From Planctomycetota bacterium (GTDB taxonomy: Bacteria > Planctomycetota > MHYJ01 > JACQXL01), in contig JASEHY010000002.1 in the NCBI GenBank assembly GCA_030018555.1, forward strand, positions 1-30,350: a DNA stretch of 30,350 nucleotides. The letters run 5' to 3'. The position numbers and the translations under genes are program-made. The number at the start of each line of letters is the position of its first letter. The stretch's first letter is position 1. The notes under the pieces were generated by a model. The model saw nothing but the letters and a program-made list of their open reading frames with translations. It was not told the origin of the DNA and ran no database searches. This document shows positions 14,774 through 21,952 of the stretch, piece after piece.

Positions 14774-15427
14774 ATGTCAAATAAACAACTCTCTAAAGAT
14801 GGTTGCTCTCTGAACGCTCTCTCAAACTTAATATCAGAATTGAGCAAATTGCCAGGGTTGGGTGAACGGTCAGCAGAACGATTAGCATTTCATATTCTGA
14901 AAATGCAGGGTTCAGCACGACAATCCATTGCCGATTCAATTATCTCTCTCCGTGATATTAAATTGTGTCAGAAGTGTTTTAACCTCGTCGGCAATATAGA
15001 TGAACCCTTTTGTGATATCTGTTCTGATGACTCCCGTGAACGTTCTGTTATCTGCGTGGTAGAGCAGATAGAAGACCTCTGGAGGATAGAAAAAACCGAT
15101 GTCTATAAAGGATTATATCATGTTTTACACGGAGTAATTTCACCTCTGGATGGTAAGGGTCCTGAAGATATTACCCTTGAACAATTAATCAATAGGGTTA
15201 AATCTTGCTCGCCCAAAGAGATAATTCTTTCAACTAATCCAACCGTAGAAGGTGATAATACCGCTCTCTATATCCAGAAAGAGTTAAAAAAGCCCTTTAT
15301 TGAAAACGGTTTGATAAAGATTACCAGACTTGGTAGAGGAGTCCCAGTGGGAAGCAGCATAGAGTATTTGAATAAAGCAATCTTAATCTCCGCCTTAATG
15401 GAGCGAAAAGAGTCCCCTAATTTTTAA
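14774..15427 (+). CDS. recR: Recombination mediator protein RecR
   Basis: A 217-residue protein of the RecFOR pathway, which loads RecA onto gapped single-stranded DNA. It has the N-terminal helix-hairpin-helix (LPGLGERSAERLAFHIL, about 27-43), a C4 zinc finger (CQKCFNLVGNIDEPFCDIC, about 68-86), a Toprim domain starting at ICVVEQIEDLW, and the Walker-like C-terminal GRGVPVGSSIEYL. The order and length match the family. No recO or dnaX is nearby. The mRNA is predicted to be leaderless from the promoter position. A repeat hairpin follows immediately and separates it from rpoN. Confidence 0.96.
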   Translation: MSNKQLSKDGCSLNALSNLISELSKLPGLGERSAERLAFHILKMQGSARQSIADSIISLRDIKLCQKCFNLVGNIDEPFCDICSDDSRERSVICVVEQIEDLWRIEKTDVYKGLYHVLHGVISPLDGKGPEDITLEQLINRVKSCSPKEIILSTNPTVEGDNTALYIQKELKKPFIENGLIKITRLGRGVPVGSSIEYLNKAILISALMERKESPNF

Positions 15428-15438
15428 TTTGAACTTAC

Positions 15439-15486
15439 CCCCTCACCCTTCCCTCTCCCCTATGGGGAGAGGATTAAGGTGAGGGG
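15439..15486. repeat. Double-arm inverted repeat upstream of rpoN
   Basis: Outer arms CCCCTCACC (15439-15447) and GGTGAGGGG (15478-15486) and inner arms CCTCTCCCC (15452-15460) and GGGGAGAGG (15464-15472) form one long hairpin. It lies between recR and rpoN. It could terminate recR transcription only weakly, since no T-run follows. An upstream GTG in frame with rpoN falls inside it and is not taken as the start. Confidence 0.8.
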
Positions 15487-15526
15487 ATTAAACAACTTAA
15501 AAAGGAAATTCCTATACTATTTAATT

Positions 15527-16987
15527 ATGACACCTGAAAATAGACCGATTGGATTCAGGGCTGAACTTCAACCGAAGTTGCAGCAGAAACAAACCTTCCA
15601 ACAAATTCAGTATATGGATATTCTTCTGCTGAACTCTCTTGAACTTACTAATCGTATCTATGAAGAATTAGAACAGAATCCGGCATTAGAGATGTCAAAC
15701 GAGATTGTGCCAACACCTTCTTCGGAAGAGAATACTACTCGCCAGGAAGTATCTGCCGATGATAAAGATACTTCTGGGACCGTGGTAGATACATTGGATG
15801 ATGACAGGGATTACACTTTCAGAGGTTCTTTCCAGCCGTCAGAGCGCGATGCAAAATTAGAAATGATGCAGAACACACCTGACAGGCCGGAAAACCTTCA
15901 GGATTATGTCTATTTCCAGTTTCTGATGATGGATTTGCCTGACTCAACGAGAATATTTGGCAGGGATATTATCTATAATATTGAGGATGATGGTTTCCTT
16001 AAGACCCCTCTGGAAAAGATAGCGGAGTTACACAAAGTAGATATTGAAACCGTAGAAAAAGTATTAAGAATCATCCGGAGACTTGACCCGCCCGGTATCG
16101 GAGCAAGGGATATATCTGAATGTTTGCTTGCTCAAATTTCAGAAGATGACAATAATTTTTCGCTCAAAAAACTCATAATAACCCAATACCTTGACCAACT
16201 TAAACCATATAAACTTTTGCGTCTTTCCAAACTGTTAAATGAACCGCTGGATAAAGTCAAAGAGGTTGTAGAGGAAATCAAAGCCCTGAACTTTCATCCT
16301 TCAGCCGGTTTTTCATCAAAGGAAATTCCATTTACTATTATTCCTGATGTGATTGTCACTAAGGAAGGAGATTCTTACGAGATAAAAATCCAGCATGAGT
16401 ATTTTCCCTCCATTGTCTTAAGCCAATATTATCAGAATATGCTCGCAAGTAAATCCGCCTCTGGCGGAGATAAGAATACAAAACTTTTTATCAGGGATAA
16501 GGTCAAATCCGCCAGAAGGTTTCTACAGGCAATCAGGTTAAGGGACAGTTCTCTTAGAATGGTTGCGGAACAGATTCTTCTCCAACAACGTGATTTCTTT
16601 GATAAAGGCGTGGAACACCTCAAGCCACTCTTCTTGAAAGATGTCGCAAAAAATCTTGATTTCCATCTTTCAACTATAAGTAGAACTACTGCTAATAAAC
16701 ATATCCAAACACCACACGGTCTTTTCAGTATGAAGTTTTTCTTCTCTTCTACTGCGGAAACCGCTGAAGGAAATTTTTATGCACAGCCATCTGTTCTTTT
16801 AGCCCTGAAAGAAATAGTCGGAAAAGAAGATAAAACTTGTCCCCTGAATGACCCGGAGATAGTTAAAATACTACAACAGAAAGGGTTTAAAATATCACGT
16901 AGGACAGTTGCTAAATACCGTCAGATTCTCGGTATCCCCAATACCGCCTATAGAAGAGTAAAGTCTGTCCCACATGGACAAGACTGA
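15527..16987 (+). CDS. rpoN: RNA polymerase sigma-54 factor
   Basis: A 486-residue sigma-54 that directs polymerase to -24/-12 promoters and needs AAA+ activators. The glutamine-rich activator-interacting region is at the start (FRAELQPKLQQKQTFQQIQY). The core-binding domain is around LQDYVYFQFLMMDLPDS, and the RpoN box reads SRRTVAKYRQILGIP near the C-terminus, close to the ARRTVAKYR consensus. The ATG at 15527 is preferred over the in-frame GTG at 15479 because it gives the family N-terminus and avoids the repeat hairpin. A single 15-bp palindrome, TCCGCC-TCT-GGCGGA (16454-16468), adds SASGG at 310-314 in frame, in a region poorly conserved in the family. The MoxR gene starts 9 nt after the stop. 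Confidence 0.96.
   Translation: MTPENRPIGFRAELQPKLQQKQTFQQIQYMDILLLNSLELTNRIYEELEQNPALEMSNEIVPTPSSEENTTRQEVSADDKDTSGTVVDTLDDDRDYTFRGSFQPSERDAKLEMMQNTPDRPENLQDYVYFQFLMMDLPDSTRIFGRDIIYNIEDDGFLKTPLEKIAELHKVDIETVEKVLRIIRRLDPPGIGARDISECLLAQISEDDNNFSLKKLIITQYLDQLKPYKLLRLSKLLNEPLDKVKEVVEEIKALNFHPSAGFSSKEIPFTIIPDVIVTKEGDSYEIKIQHEYFPSIVLSQYYQNMLASKSASGGDKNTKLFIRDKVKSARRFLQAIRLRDSSLRMVAEQILLQQRDFFDKGVEHLKPLFLKDVAKNLDFHLSTISRTTANKHIQTPHGLFSMKFFFSSTAETAEGNFYAQPSVLLALKEIVGKEDKTCPLNDPEIVKILQQKGFKISRRTVAKYRQILGIPNTAYRRVKSVPHGQD
16454..16468. repeat. Single 15-bp palindrome inside rpoN
   Basis: TCCGCC-TCT-GGCGGA is read as SASGG between SK and DKNTK. One half of the double insertion in the dehydratase-like gene gives the identical pentapeptide in the same frame. 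It is 15 bp, so it does not shift the frame. Confidence 0.9.
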
Positions 16988-16996
16988 AGTAAATTT

Positions 16997-18013
16997 ATGA
17001 TAGAATCAGAATTTTTAGAAGCAAGAAATAAGATTGCCTTATTAAAGTCAGAAATAAAACGCATCATTGTGGGCTGTGACGAGGTGATAGACCAGATTAT
17101 TATCGCCTTGCTTGCCGGTGGACATATTCTCCTTGAAGGGGTGCCCGGTATCGGCAAGACTTTATTGGTCAAAACATTGAGCCAGGCGGTTGGGATTAGA
17201 TTCGCCCGGATACAATTCACGCCTGACCTGATGCCGGCTGATATCACGGGCACAAATATCATCATAGAAGATACTGATGGCAAGAAAAGTTTTCAGTTCC
17301 AGAAAGGACCTGTCTTTAACAATATTGTTCTGGCTGATGAAATTAATCGGGCAACGGCTAAAACTCAATCAGCACTTTTAGAAGCAATGCAGGAATTCAC
17401 TGTGACGGCAAGCGGCACCAAATATCCTCTGGAAAAACCTTTTATTGTTATCGCGACGCAAAACCCGATAGAGATGGAAGGCACATATCCTCTGCCAGAG
17501 GCCCAACTTGACAGGTTCTTTTTCAAGACACTAATGCATATGCCATCTCTTTTAGACCTGCACGAAATTATTAACAGAACAACAAGTGATAAAATACTTA
17601 ATGCTTCTTGCATCATTAATAGAGATGAAATCTTAAACTATCAGTCTCTGGTAAAACAGATACCAGTGGCAAGTAATCTGATAGAATATACTAACAAATT
17701 AGTGCTGGCAACACATCCTGATAGTGAATACAGTCCGGATGCTGTTAGACGGTATCTGCGCTATGGAGCAAGCCCTCGGGCATCTCAGTCACTCATTCTG
17801 GGCGCAAAGGGTTCTGCCCTCCTAAACGGCAGATTGAATGTCAGCCAAACAGATATTGTTAAATTACTCCTGCCTGTTATTAGACATCGCATTATAATGA
17901 ATATAGAAGGCGAGGCGAATAACATTTCTGTTAATGATATCATTAAGGAAATTACTGAAAAAATAGATGTTATTGACCCAGAAACCAAAAGAATTCTGGC
18001 ATTATCAAAATGA
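16997..18013 (+). CDS. MoxR-family AAA+ ATPase
   Basis: A 338-residue ATPase of the MoxR group, chaperone-like proteins often tied to VWA-domain partners and metal or cofactor insertion. Walker A is GVPGIGKT (about 47-54). Walker B is NIVLADEINRA, followed by KTQSALLEAMQE and the arginine-finger and sensor stretches ATQNPIEMEGTYPLPEAQLDRF. The C-terminal lid has SPRASQSLILGAKGSALLNGR. The DUF58 and VWA genes that usually follow moxR are not in this window; instead a TonB-like gene overlaps its stop by 4 nt (ATGA). No ribosome binding site is seen before the ATG, so it may be coupled to rpoN. Confidence 0.95.
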   Translation: MIESEFLEARNKIALLKSEIKRIIVGCDEVIDQIIIALLAGGHILLEGVPGIGKTLLVKTLSQAVGIRFARIQFTPDLMPADITGTNIIIEDTDGKKSFQFQKGPVFNNIVLADEINRATAKTQSALLEAMQEFTVTASGTKYPLEKPFIVIATQNPIEMEGTYPLPEAQLDRFFFKTLMHMPSLLDLHEIINRTTSDKILNASCIINRDEILNYQSLVKQIPVASNLIEYTNKLVLATHPDSEYSPDAVRRYLRYGASPRASQSLILGAKGSALLNGRLNVSQTDIVKLLLPVIRHRIIMNIEGEANNISVNDIIKEITEKIDVIDPETKRILALSK

Positions 18014-18570
18014 TTAAGCATTCTCTATTATATTTTGTAATATCCGGTCTCTGGCATCTTGTAATATTAAGTATATTGTTTGCCTCGTCTTGGTTTATTC
18101 AACCACGTAGAGATATTATTCCTCCTATCTTTTTCGTTCAATCTGATCATATAACCGTTGATTTTGAACCAGAGAGAATAAATTCTGCTGAATGCTTTTC
18201 TTCTGAGCCGCTGAAAGTTGAGACAAGCGAAATAACTATTCTATCGGATAATGATGCGGAAAAACCAAGACTTTTATCTTCTGAATCATCCTCTGAAGAA
18301 AAACCACTTTTAAGCACTTCTAATAAACCACCTTCTTATCCTCGCCTTGCCCGTCTATTGGGCCAGGAAGGACTAGTAGTATTACTGGTAGAAATTACTG
18401 ATGATGGTATAGTTTCTGATATTAAACTTATTAAATCAACAGGTTACAAATTGTTAGATGAGTCCGCGATAAAATCGGTCAAAGGGTGGCGCTTTATCCC
18501 CGCCACTAAAAATGGAAAAACTCTCGCCAGTAGAACTGAGATACCGATTAGGTTTAAGTTGACTTCGTAA
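18010..18570 (+). CDS. TonB-like energy transducer protein
   Basis: A 186-residue protein with an N-terminal membrane helix (about 5-27, LLYFVISGLWHLVILSILFA), a charged linker, and a C-terminal TonB domain at about 108-185. That domain has YPRLARLLGQEGLVVLLVEI, VSDIKLIKSTGYKLLDESAI and VKGWRFIPATKNGK. TonB carries proton-motive energy from ExbB-ExbD in the inner membrane to outer membrane receptors. No exbB, exbD or receptor gene is nearby. The linker is short and is not the Pro-Lys repeat of classical TonB. It overlaps the MoxR stop codon by 4 nt, so the two are probably translated together. Confidence 0.88.
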   Translation: MIKHSLLYFVISGLWHLVILSILFASSWFIQPRRDIIPPIFFVQSDHITVDFEPERINSAECFSSEPLKVETSEITILSDNDAEKPRLLSSESSSEEKPLLSTSNKPPSYPRLARLLGQEGLVVLLVEITDDGIVSDIKLIKSTGYKLLDESAIKSVKGWRFIPATKNGKTLASRTEIPIRFKLTS

Positions 18571-18619
18571 GAAACTGGCGAATTACGAATTTCTACAGGG
18601 ACACATTATTGTGACGAGT

Positions 18620-18695
18620 CGGGGCGTGGCGCAGTCTGGCTTAGCGCGCTTGCTTGGGGTGCAAGAGGTCGGTGGTTCAAATCCACTCGCCCCGA
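18620..18695 (+). tRNA. tRNA-Pro(GGG)
   Basis: A 76-nt cloverleaf. The acceptor arms CGGGGCG (18620-18626) and CGCCCCG (18688-18694) pair perfectly and are followed by discriminator A. The D stem is GCGC/GCGC. The anticodon stem is CTTGC/GCAAG around the loop TTGGGGT, giving anticodon GGG (reads CCC and CCU). The T arm is GGTGG-TTCAAAT-CCACT. CCA is not encoded. A partial copy of its 3' end lies 86 bp downstream. Confidence 0.95.
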
Positions 18696-18726
18696 TAATA
18701 ATTAGAAAGGTTCAGTATAGGAAGTT

Positions 18727-18782
18727 AGTGGTTTCCGCCAAAGGCGGATCCGCCTCAGGCGGACAAATCCACTCGCCCCGAT
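18727..18782 (+). pseudogene. Duplicated tRNA-Pro T-arm and acceptor tail, interrupted by two palindromes
   Basis: AGTGG-TT (18727-18733) and CAAAT-CCACT-CGCCCCG-A (18764-18781) together restore the T arm and 3' acceptor strand of the intact tRNA-Pro. The 19 bp CAAATCCACTCGCCCCGAT is identical in both copies (18678-18696 and 18764-18782). Exactly 30 bp separate the two parts of the T-loop: TCCGCC-AAA-GGCGGA (18734-18748) and TCCGCC-TCA-GGCGGA (18749-18763). The 5' part of the tRNA is absent, so this is a remnant. It marks a clean insertion point of the palindrome. Confidence 0.85.
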
Positions 18783-18808
18783 TTTTGTAATTGACTCAAT
18801 TATTATAT

Positions 18809-18881
18809 TGAGATTGTTGAAAAAGCATCCCCAAAGTGTTCCCGCTAAAGCGGGACGGTGGATCTACCGTGGACAATCTCA
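18809..18881. repeat. Hairpin-forming leader upstream of rpmB
   Basis: Outer arms TGAGATTGT (18809-18817) and ACAATCTCA (18873-18881) enclose two smaller hairpins: TCCCGCT-AA-AGCGGGA, and ACGGT/ACCGT around a 6-nt loop. The element ends just before the rpmB ribosome binding site. It could affect rpmB expression, but the CCCGCT palindrome again belongs to the dispersed family, so a mobile origin is as likely. Confidence 0.55.
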
Positions 18882-18899
18882 TATTAGAAAGGATATTTT

Positions 18900-19145
18900 A
18901 TGGCATGGGTCTGTCAGATTTGTGGAAGAAAGCCGAGTACAGGAAATATGATAGTTCGCCGCGGTCTTGCCAAGAAAAAAGGAGGTGTCGGCAGAAAAAT
19001 TACAGGCATTACCAAAAGACGATTCAAACCTAATCTCCAATCTGTTCGGGCGGTTATTGATGGCAAAACAAAAAGAATAAAAGTTTGTACCAGATGCATC
19101 TCGGCAGGGAAAATTATTAAGCCGATGGTGGTAGAAAATAAATAA
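18900..19145 (+). CDS. rpmB: 50S ribosomal protein L28
   Basis: An 81-residue L28 with the zinc-binding form of the protein: CQIC (5-8) near the start and CTRC near residue 65. The core VRRGLAKKKGGVGRKITGIT and RRFKPNLQSVRAVIDGKTKRIKVCTRC match the family. It is part of the large ribosomal subunit. AGAAAGGA precedes the ATG at about 10 nt. The DegT-type gene follows 8 nt after its stop, an unusual partner for rpmB. Confidence 0.96.
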   Translation: MAWVCQICGRKPSTGNMIVRRGLAKKKGGVGRKITGITKRRFKPNLQSVRAVIDGKTKRIKVCTRCISAGKIIKPMVVENK

Positions 19146-19153
19146 GAGAATTT

Positions 19154-20314
19154 ATGCAAGTTCCATCGCTTGACCTTAAATCCCAATACAATACTATCAA
19201 ACAGGAGATTGATTCATCTCTTTCGTCTGTAATAAATTCCCATCATTTTGTTCTTGGACCGGTAGTTGAAAAATTAGAGGCCGAATTAGCCGGGTATCTT
19301 GGCGTAAGATATGCTATTACAGTGGCTTCTGGTTCTGATGCGATTTTAATCTCTCTGATGGCGTTAGGAATCGGTGGCGGAAACAAAGTTATCACCACAC
19401 CTTTTACCTTTTTCGCCACCGCGGGGTCAATTGCCAGATTAGGTGCCAGACCTATCTTTGTTGATATTGACCCAGAGACATATAACATCAGCCCTTCTGC
19501 AATAAAAGAATCAATCGCAGGCGCCGACTCTGACGGGATTAAGGCAATCATCCCCGTTCATCTCTATGGACAATCCGCTGATATGTCAGAAATTATGGCT
19601 ATCAGCAAGGAATTTAATATCCCGGTCATAGAAGATGCAGCACAATCTCTGGGTTCTGAATACACTTTTAACGGAAAAGATTACAAAACCGGAACGATTG
19701 GACTTATTGGATGCTATTCGTTTTATCCTACAAAAAATCTGGGGGGGTGGGGTGATGGCGGTTTAATCACCACTAATGACGAATCTATTGCCAGAATGAT
19801 TAAATGCTTGCGGATACACGGCGCTGAAAACAAGTATTATCATAAATATATCGGACTGAACAGCAGACTTGATGCAATCCAGTCAGCGGTATTGCGGGTC
19901 AAACTGAAACATCTTGATACCTGGAACCAAGAGCGTTTTCGGCACGCCAAGGTCTATGACCAATTGCTGAAAGACTGTAATTTGTTATCCCATCTTACGC
20001 TACCCCTAAGAAAACCTAATAGAAATCATATTTATCATCAATATACTTTATACGTGCATAGTAATAAAAATCCAGAGACACGGGATAAACTCAAAGAATT
20101 TCTTAAACAAAATCAGATAGACACCGAGATTTATTATCCTCTTCCCTTACATCTCCAGGAATGCTTCCAATATTTAGGTTATAAAAAAAGAGATTTGCCA
20201 AATGCAGAACAGTCTTCTATAAGCGTACTTTCATTACCAATCTGCCCAGAATTAACCTACGAAAAACAGAGGTATGTCGTTGAGAAAATTAAACAATTCT
20301 TTATGTCCACATAA
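19154..20314 (+). CDS. DegT/DnrJ/EryC1-family PLP-dependent aminotransferase
   Basis: A 386-residue sugar aminotransferase that moves an amino group to a keto sugar nucleotide for surface glycans. The PLP lysine is Lys194 in CYSFYPTKNLGGWGDGG. ASGSDAILISLMALGIGGG (59-77) and the IIPVHLYGQ and VIEDAAQSLG blocks (around 132-167) are typical, as is the C-terminal LPLHLQECFQYLGY. The exact sugar cannot be named. It lies between rpmB and a sigma-70 factor gene in the same direction. A run of seven G followed by T and four G (19741-19752) encodes the GGWG stretch. Confidence 0.95.
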   Translation: MQVPSLDLKSQYNTIKQEIDSSLSSVINSHHFVLGPVVEKLEAELAGYLGVRYAITVASGSDAILISLMALGIGGGNKVITTPFTFFATAGSIARLGARPIFVDIDPETYNISPSAIKESIAGADSDGIKAIIPVHLYGQSADMSEIMAISKEFNIPVIEDAAQSLGSEYTFNGKDYKTGTIGLIGCYSFYPTKNLGGWGDGGLITTNDESIARMIKCLRIHGAENKYYHKYIGLNSRLDAIQSAVLRVKLKHLDTWNQERFRHAKVYDQLLKDCNLLSHLTLPLRKPNRNHIYHQYTLYVHSNKNPETRDKLKEFLKQNQIDTEIYYPLPLHLQECFQYLGYKKRDLPNAEQSSISVLSLPICPELTYEKQRYVVEKIKQFFMST

Positions 20315-20328
20315 GGCAAATAAAAGTT

Positions 20329-21150
20329 ATGGCAAAAGAAATCGGACTGTCCGAGTATATATCAGAACTTGGAAAGATACCGCTTTTAAGTGCCGATGAA
20401 GAGCGAGACCTTGCACGGCGGTCTCTCAAAGGCGACAAAAAAGCAAAAGAGAGACTTATTACCTCTAATCTTAGACTGGTAATAAAACTCGCGGCTGGTT
20501 TTCTTTACCGCGGTTTATCTTTTGAGGATTTGATTGAGGAAGGCAACCTCGGCTTAATCTTTGCAGTAGACAGATTCAATCCTGAAAAGGGCTATCGTTT
20601 TGGGACCTATGCACGATGGTGGATTATCAATTTTGTCAGGATGGCAATAAACAAGACCGCACCGACTATCCGTTTGCCGGCTTCTCTTATTGGCAATATC
20701 TCCCGCTGGAAGAAAATCAGTCTGAAACTTTCACAGGAATTGGGACGTGAACCATCTTATGAAGAAATCGTAGAGAAATTGGGCGCATCCAATTATTTTA
20801 TACGCTTTTTCAAACGCTATTTGCAAAGTTCTTCTGCCGGAAGACGACGTTTCTACTATGAAATAGTCTCCAGCGATATGAAAGTCTTATCTGGAGAAGT
20901 ATCTCCTCTCTCTGTCTCTGCGGCAACAGACGAGAATGAATCTACTCAGAACTTAATAAAAAAACTTCTCGCCACTATTAGCCAGAAAGAAGCGAACATT
21001 TTAAGTATACGTTATGGGTTAAACCACAAGAAAAAACCGCTCTCGCTTAGACGGGTTGCCAGGAAATTCGGACTCTCATCCGAACGGATAAGACAGATAG
21101 AGATAAAAGCCCTCCAGAGACTTCATAATGTCTACTACAACAAACTATGA
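20329..21150 (+). CDS. Sigma-70 family RNA polymerase sigma factor (group 2/3)
   Basis: A 273-residue sigma factor. Region 1.2 begins at IGLSEYISELGKIPLLSADE. Region 2 is complete (NLRLVIKLAAGFLYRGLSFE, DLIEEGNLGLIFAVDRFNPE, FGTYARWWIINFVRMAI), region 3 is LPASLIGNISRWKKI onwards, and region 4 ends in LSLRRVARKFGLSSERIRQIEIKALQRL. There is no long region 1.1, so this is not the main housekeeping sigma. Region 2.3-2.4 deviates from the RpoD consensus (FGTYARWWIINFVRMAINKT), which hints at a modified -10 preference. The stop overlaps the hpt start by 4 nt (ATGA), so the two are translationally coupled. Confidence 0.94.
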   Translation: MAKEIGLSEYISELGKIPLLSADEERDLARRSLKGDKKAKERLITSNLRLVIKLAAGFLYRGLSFEDLIEEGNLGLIFAVDRFNPEKGYRFGTYARWWIINFVRMAINKTAPTIRLPASLIGNISRWKKISLKLSQELGREPSYEEIVEKLGASNYFIRFFKRYLQSSSAGRRRFYYEIVSSDMKVLSGEVSPLSVSAATDENESTQNLIKKLLATISQKEANILSIRYGLNHKKKPLSLRRVARKFGLSSERIRQIEIKALQRLHNVYYNKL

Positions 21151-21674
21151 AAATCCCTGTTCTGCTCTCAAAATCTGTTATTAAAATTAGAGTAAAAAAA
21201 TTAGCCCGACAAATCTCAAGGGATTACAGGAATAAAAAACCGGTTTTTATCGGTATACTTAACGGCTCATTTATCTTTATGGCAGACCTCATAAGAAACC
21301 TTTCTATACTAGTAGAAATAAACTTCATCAGACTATCTTCCTACAAAGGAAAACAATCATCAGGTAAGATTCTGGGGTTTTCCTGTGGGAGAGAAAAAGA
21401 TTTCAAACGCATCCTGCAAGGTAAAGATGTCATTATTGTTGATGATATTATTGACACCGGTTTAACCACAGATTTTCTGGCAAGAAAACTAAAAAAGGCA
21501 TCACCCAAAAGTCTTAAAGTATGTGCTCTTCTTTCTAAACCAGAGAAAAGAATTATTCCTCTAAAAATAGATTACCTCGGCTTCTCTGTGCCCAATAAGT
21601 TTGTGGTTGGCTACGGGCTGGATTATAAAGGCAACTATAGACAATTAAATTATATCGGGTATATAAGAAAATAG
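21147..21674 (+). CDS. hpt: Hypoxanthine phosphoribosyltransferase
   Basis: A 175-residue purine salvage enzyme that makes IMP or GMP from the free base and PRPP. The PRPP-binding loop is VIIVDDIIDTGLT (about residues 95-107). PVFIGILNGSFIFMADL near the start, the RLSSYKGKQSSGKI loop and the C-terminal VPNKFVVGYGLDYKGNYR are family hallmarks. It overlaps the sigma factor gene by 4 nt. Substrate preference (hypoxanthine, guanine or both) is not settled by the sequence. In many bacteria hpt is next to ftsH or tilS; neither is here. Confidence 0.94.
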   Translation: MKIPVLLSKSVIKIRVKKLARQISRDYRNKKPVFIGILNGSFIFMADLIRNLSILVEINFIRLSSYKGKQSSGKILGFSCGREKDFKRILQGKDVIIVDDIIDTGLTTDFLARKLKKASPKSLKVCALLSKPEKRIIPLKIDYLGFSVPNKFVVGYGLDYKGNYRQLNYIGYIRK

Positions 21675-21914
21675 ACTTTCTAATAGAAAAATAGTCCCGC
21701 TGAAGCAGGACATCCTCATAAGGCACAAAATAAGCATACCTGACTAAATTCGGGATACCGAACTTGAGTGAGAAACAGCAAAGGTCTGACACGCTTTTTG
21801 CTATAGGATAAGCCTGCCCCGGTAGATGTGGCGGGGGAAAACGTTGGCAATCAGCCATAAGCACCATTTCCCTTTCCTCCCTCTCACAGAAAAATGGAGG
21901 AAGGTGTATTTTTA
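21675..21914. repeat. Gene-free spacer with a palindrome after hpt
   Basis: Near the left end lies GTCCCGCTGAAGCAGGAC (21694-21711), a near-perfect palindrome. It is almost the same as GTCCTGCTGAAGCGGGAC before tig (2518-2535), but with the single mismatch in the opposite arm. The rest of the spacer up to the promoter at 21915 has no credible frame or recognised RNA. Confidence 0.6.
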
Positions 21915-21945
21915 TTGACTGCATTGAAACTCTTTGCTATATAAT
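21915..21945 (+). promoter_or_regulatory. Sigma-70 promoter of the MlaD-like gene
   Basis: TTGACT (21915-21920), 17 nt, TATATA (21938-21943); an overlapping TATAAT is at 21940-21945 with 19 nt spacing. The ATG at 21953 is 9 nt after TATATA, the same layout as before recR. There is no Shine-Dalgarno sequence, so a leaderless or nearly leaderless mRNA is predicted. Confidence 0.75.
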
Positions 21946-21952
21946 TAATATT

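Noticed and set aside
15479..15526. GTG start extending RpoN by 16 residues
   Set aside because: It lies inside a long inverted repeat, and the residues do not match RpoN; the ATG at 15527 gives the typical N-terminus.
18678..18782. Integrated element between tRNA-Pro and its duplicated tail
   Set aside because: The interval is only 86 bp and no integrase gene is in the window; a small duplication is simpler.
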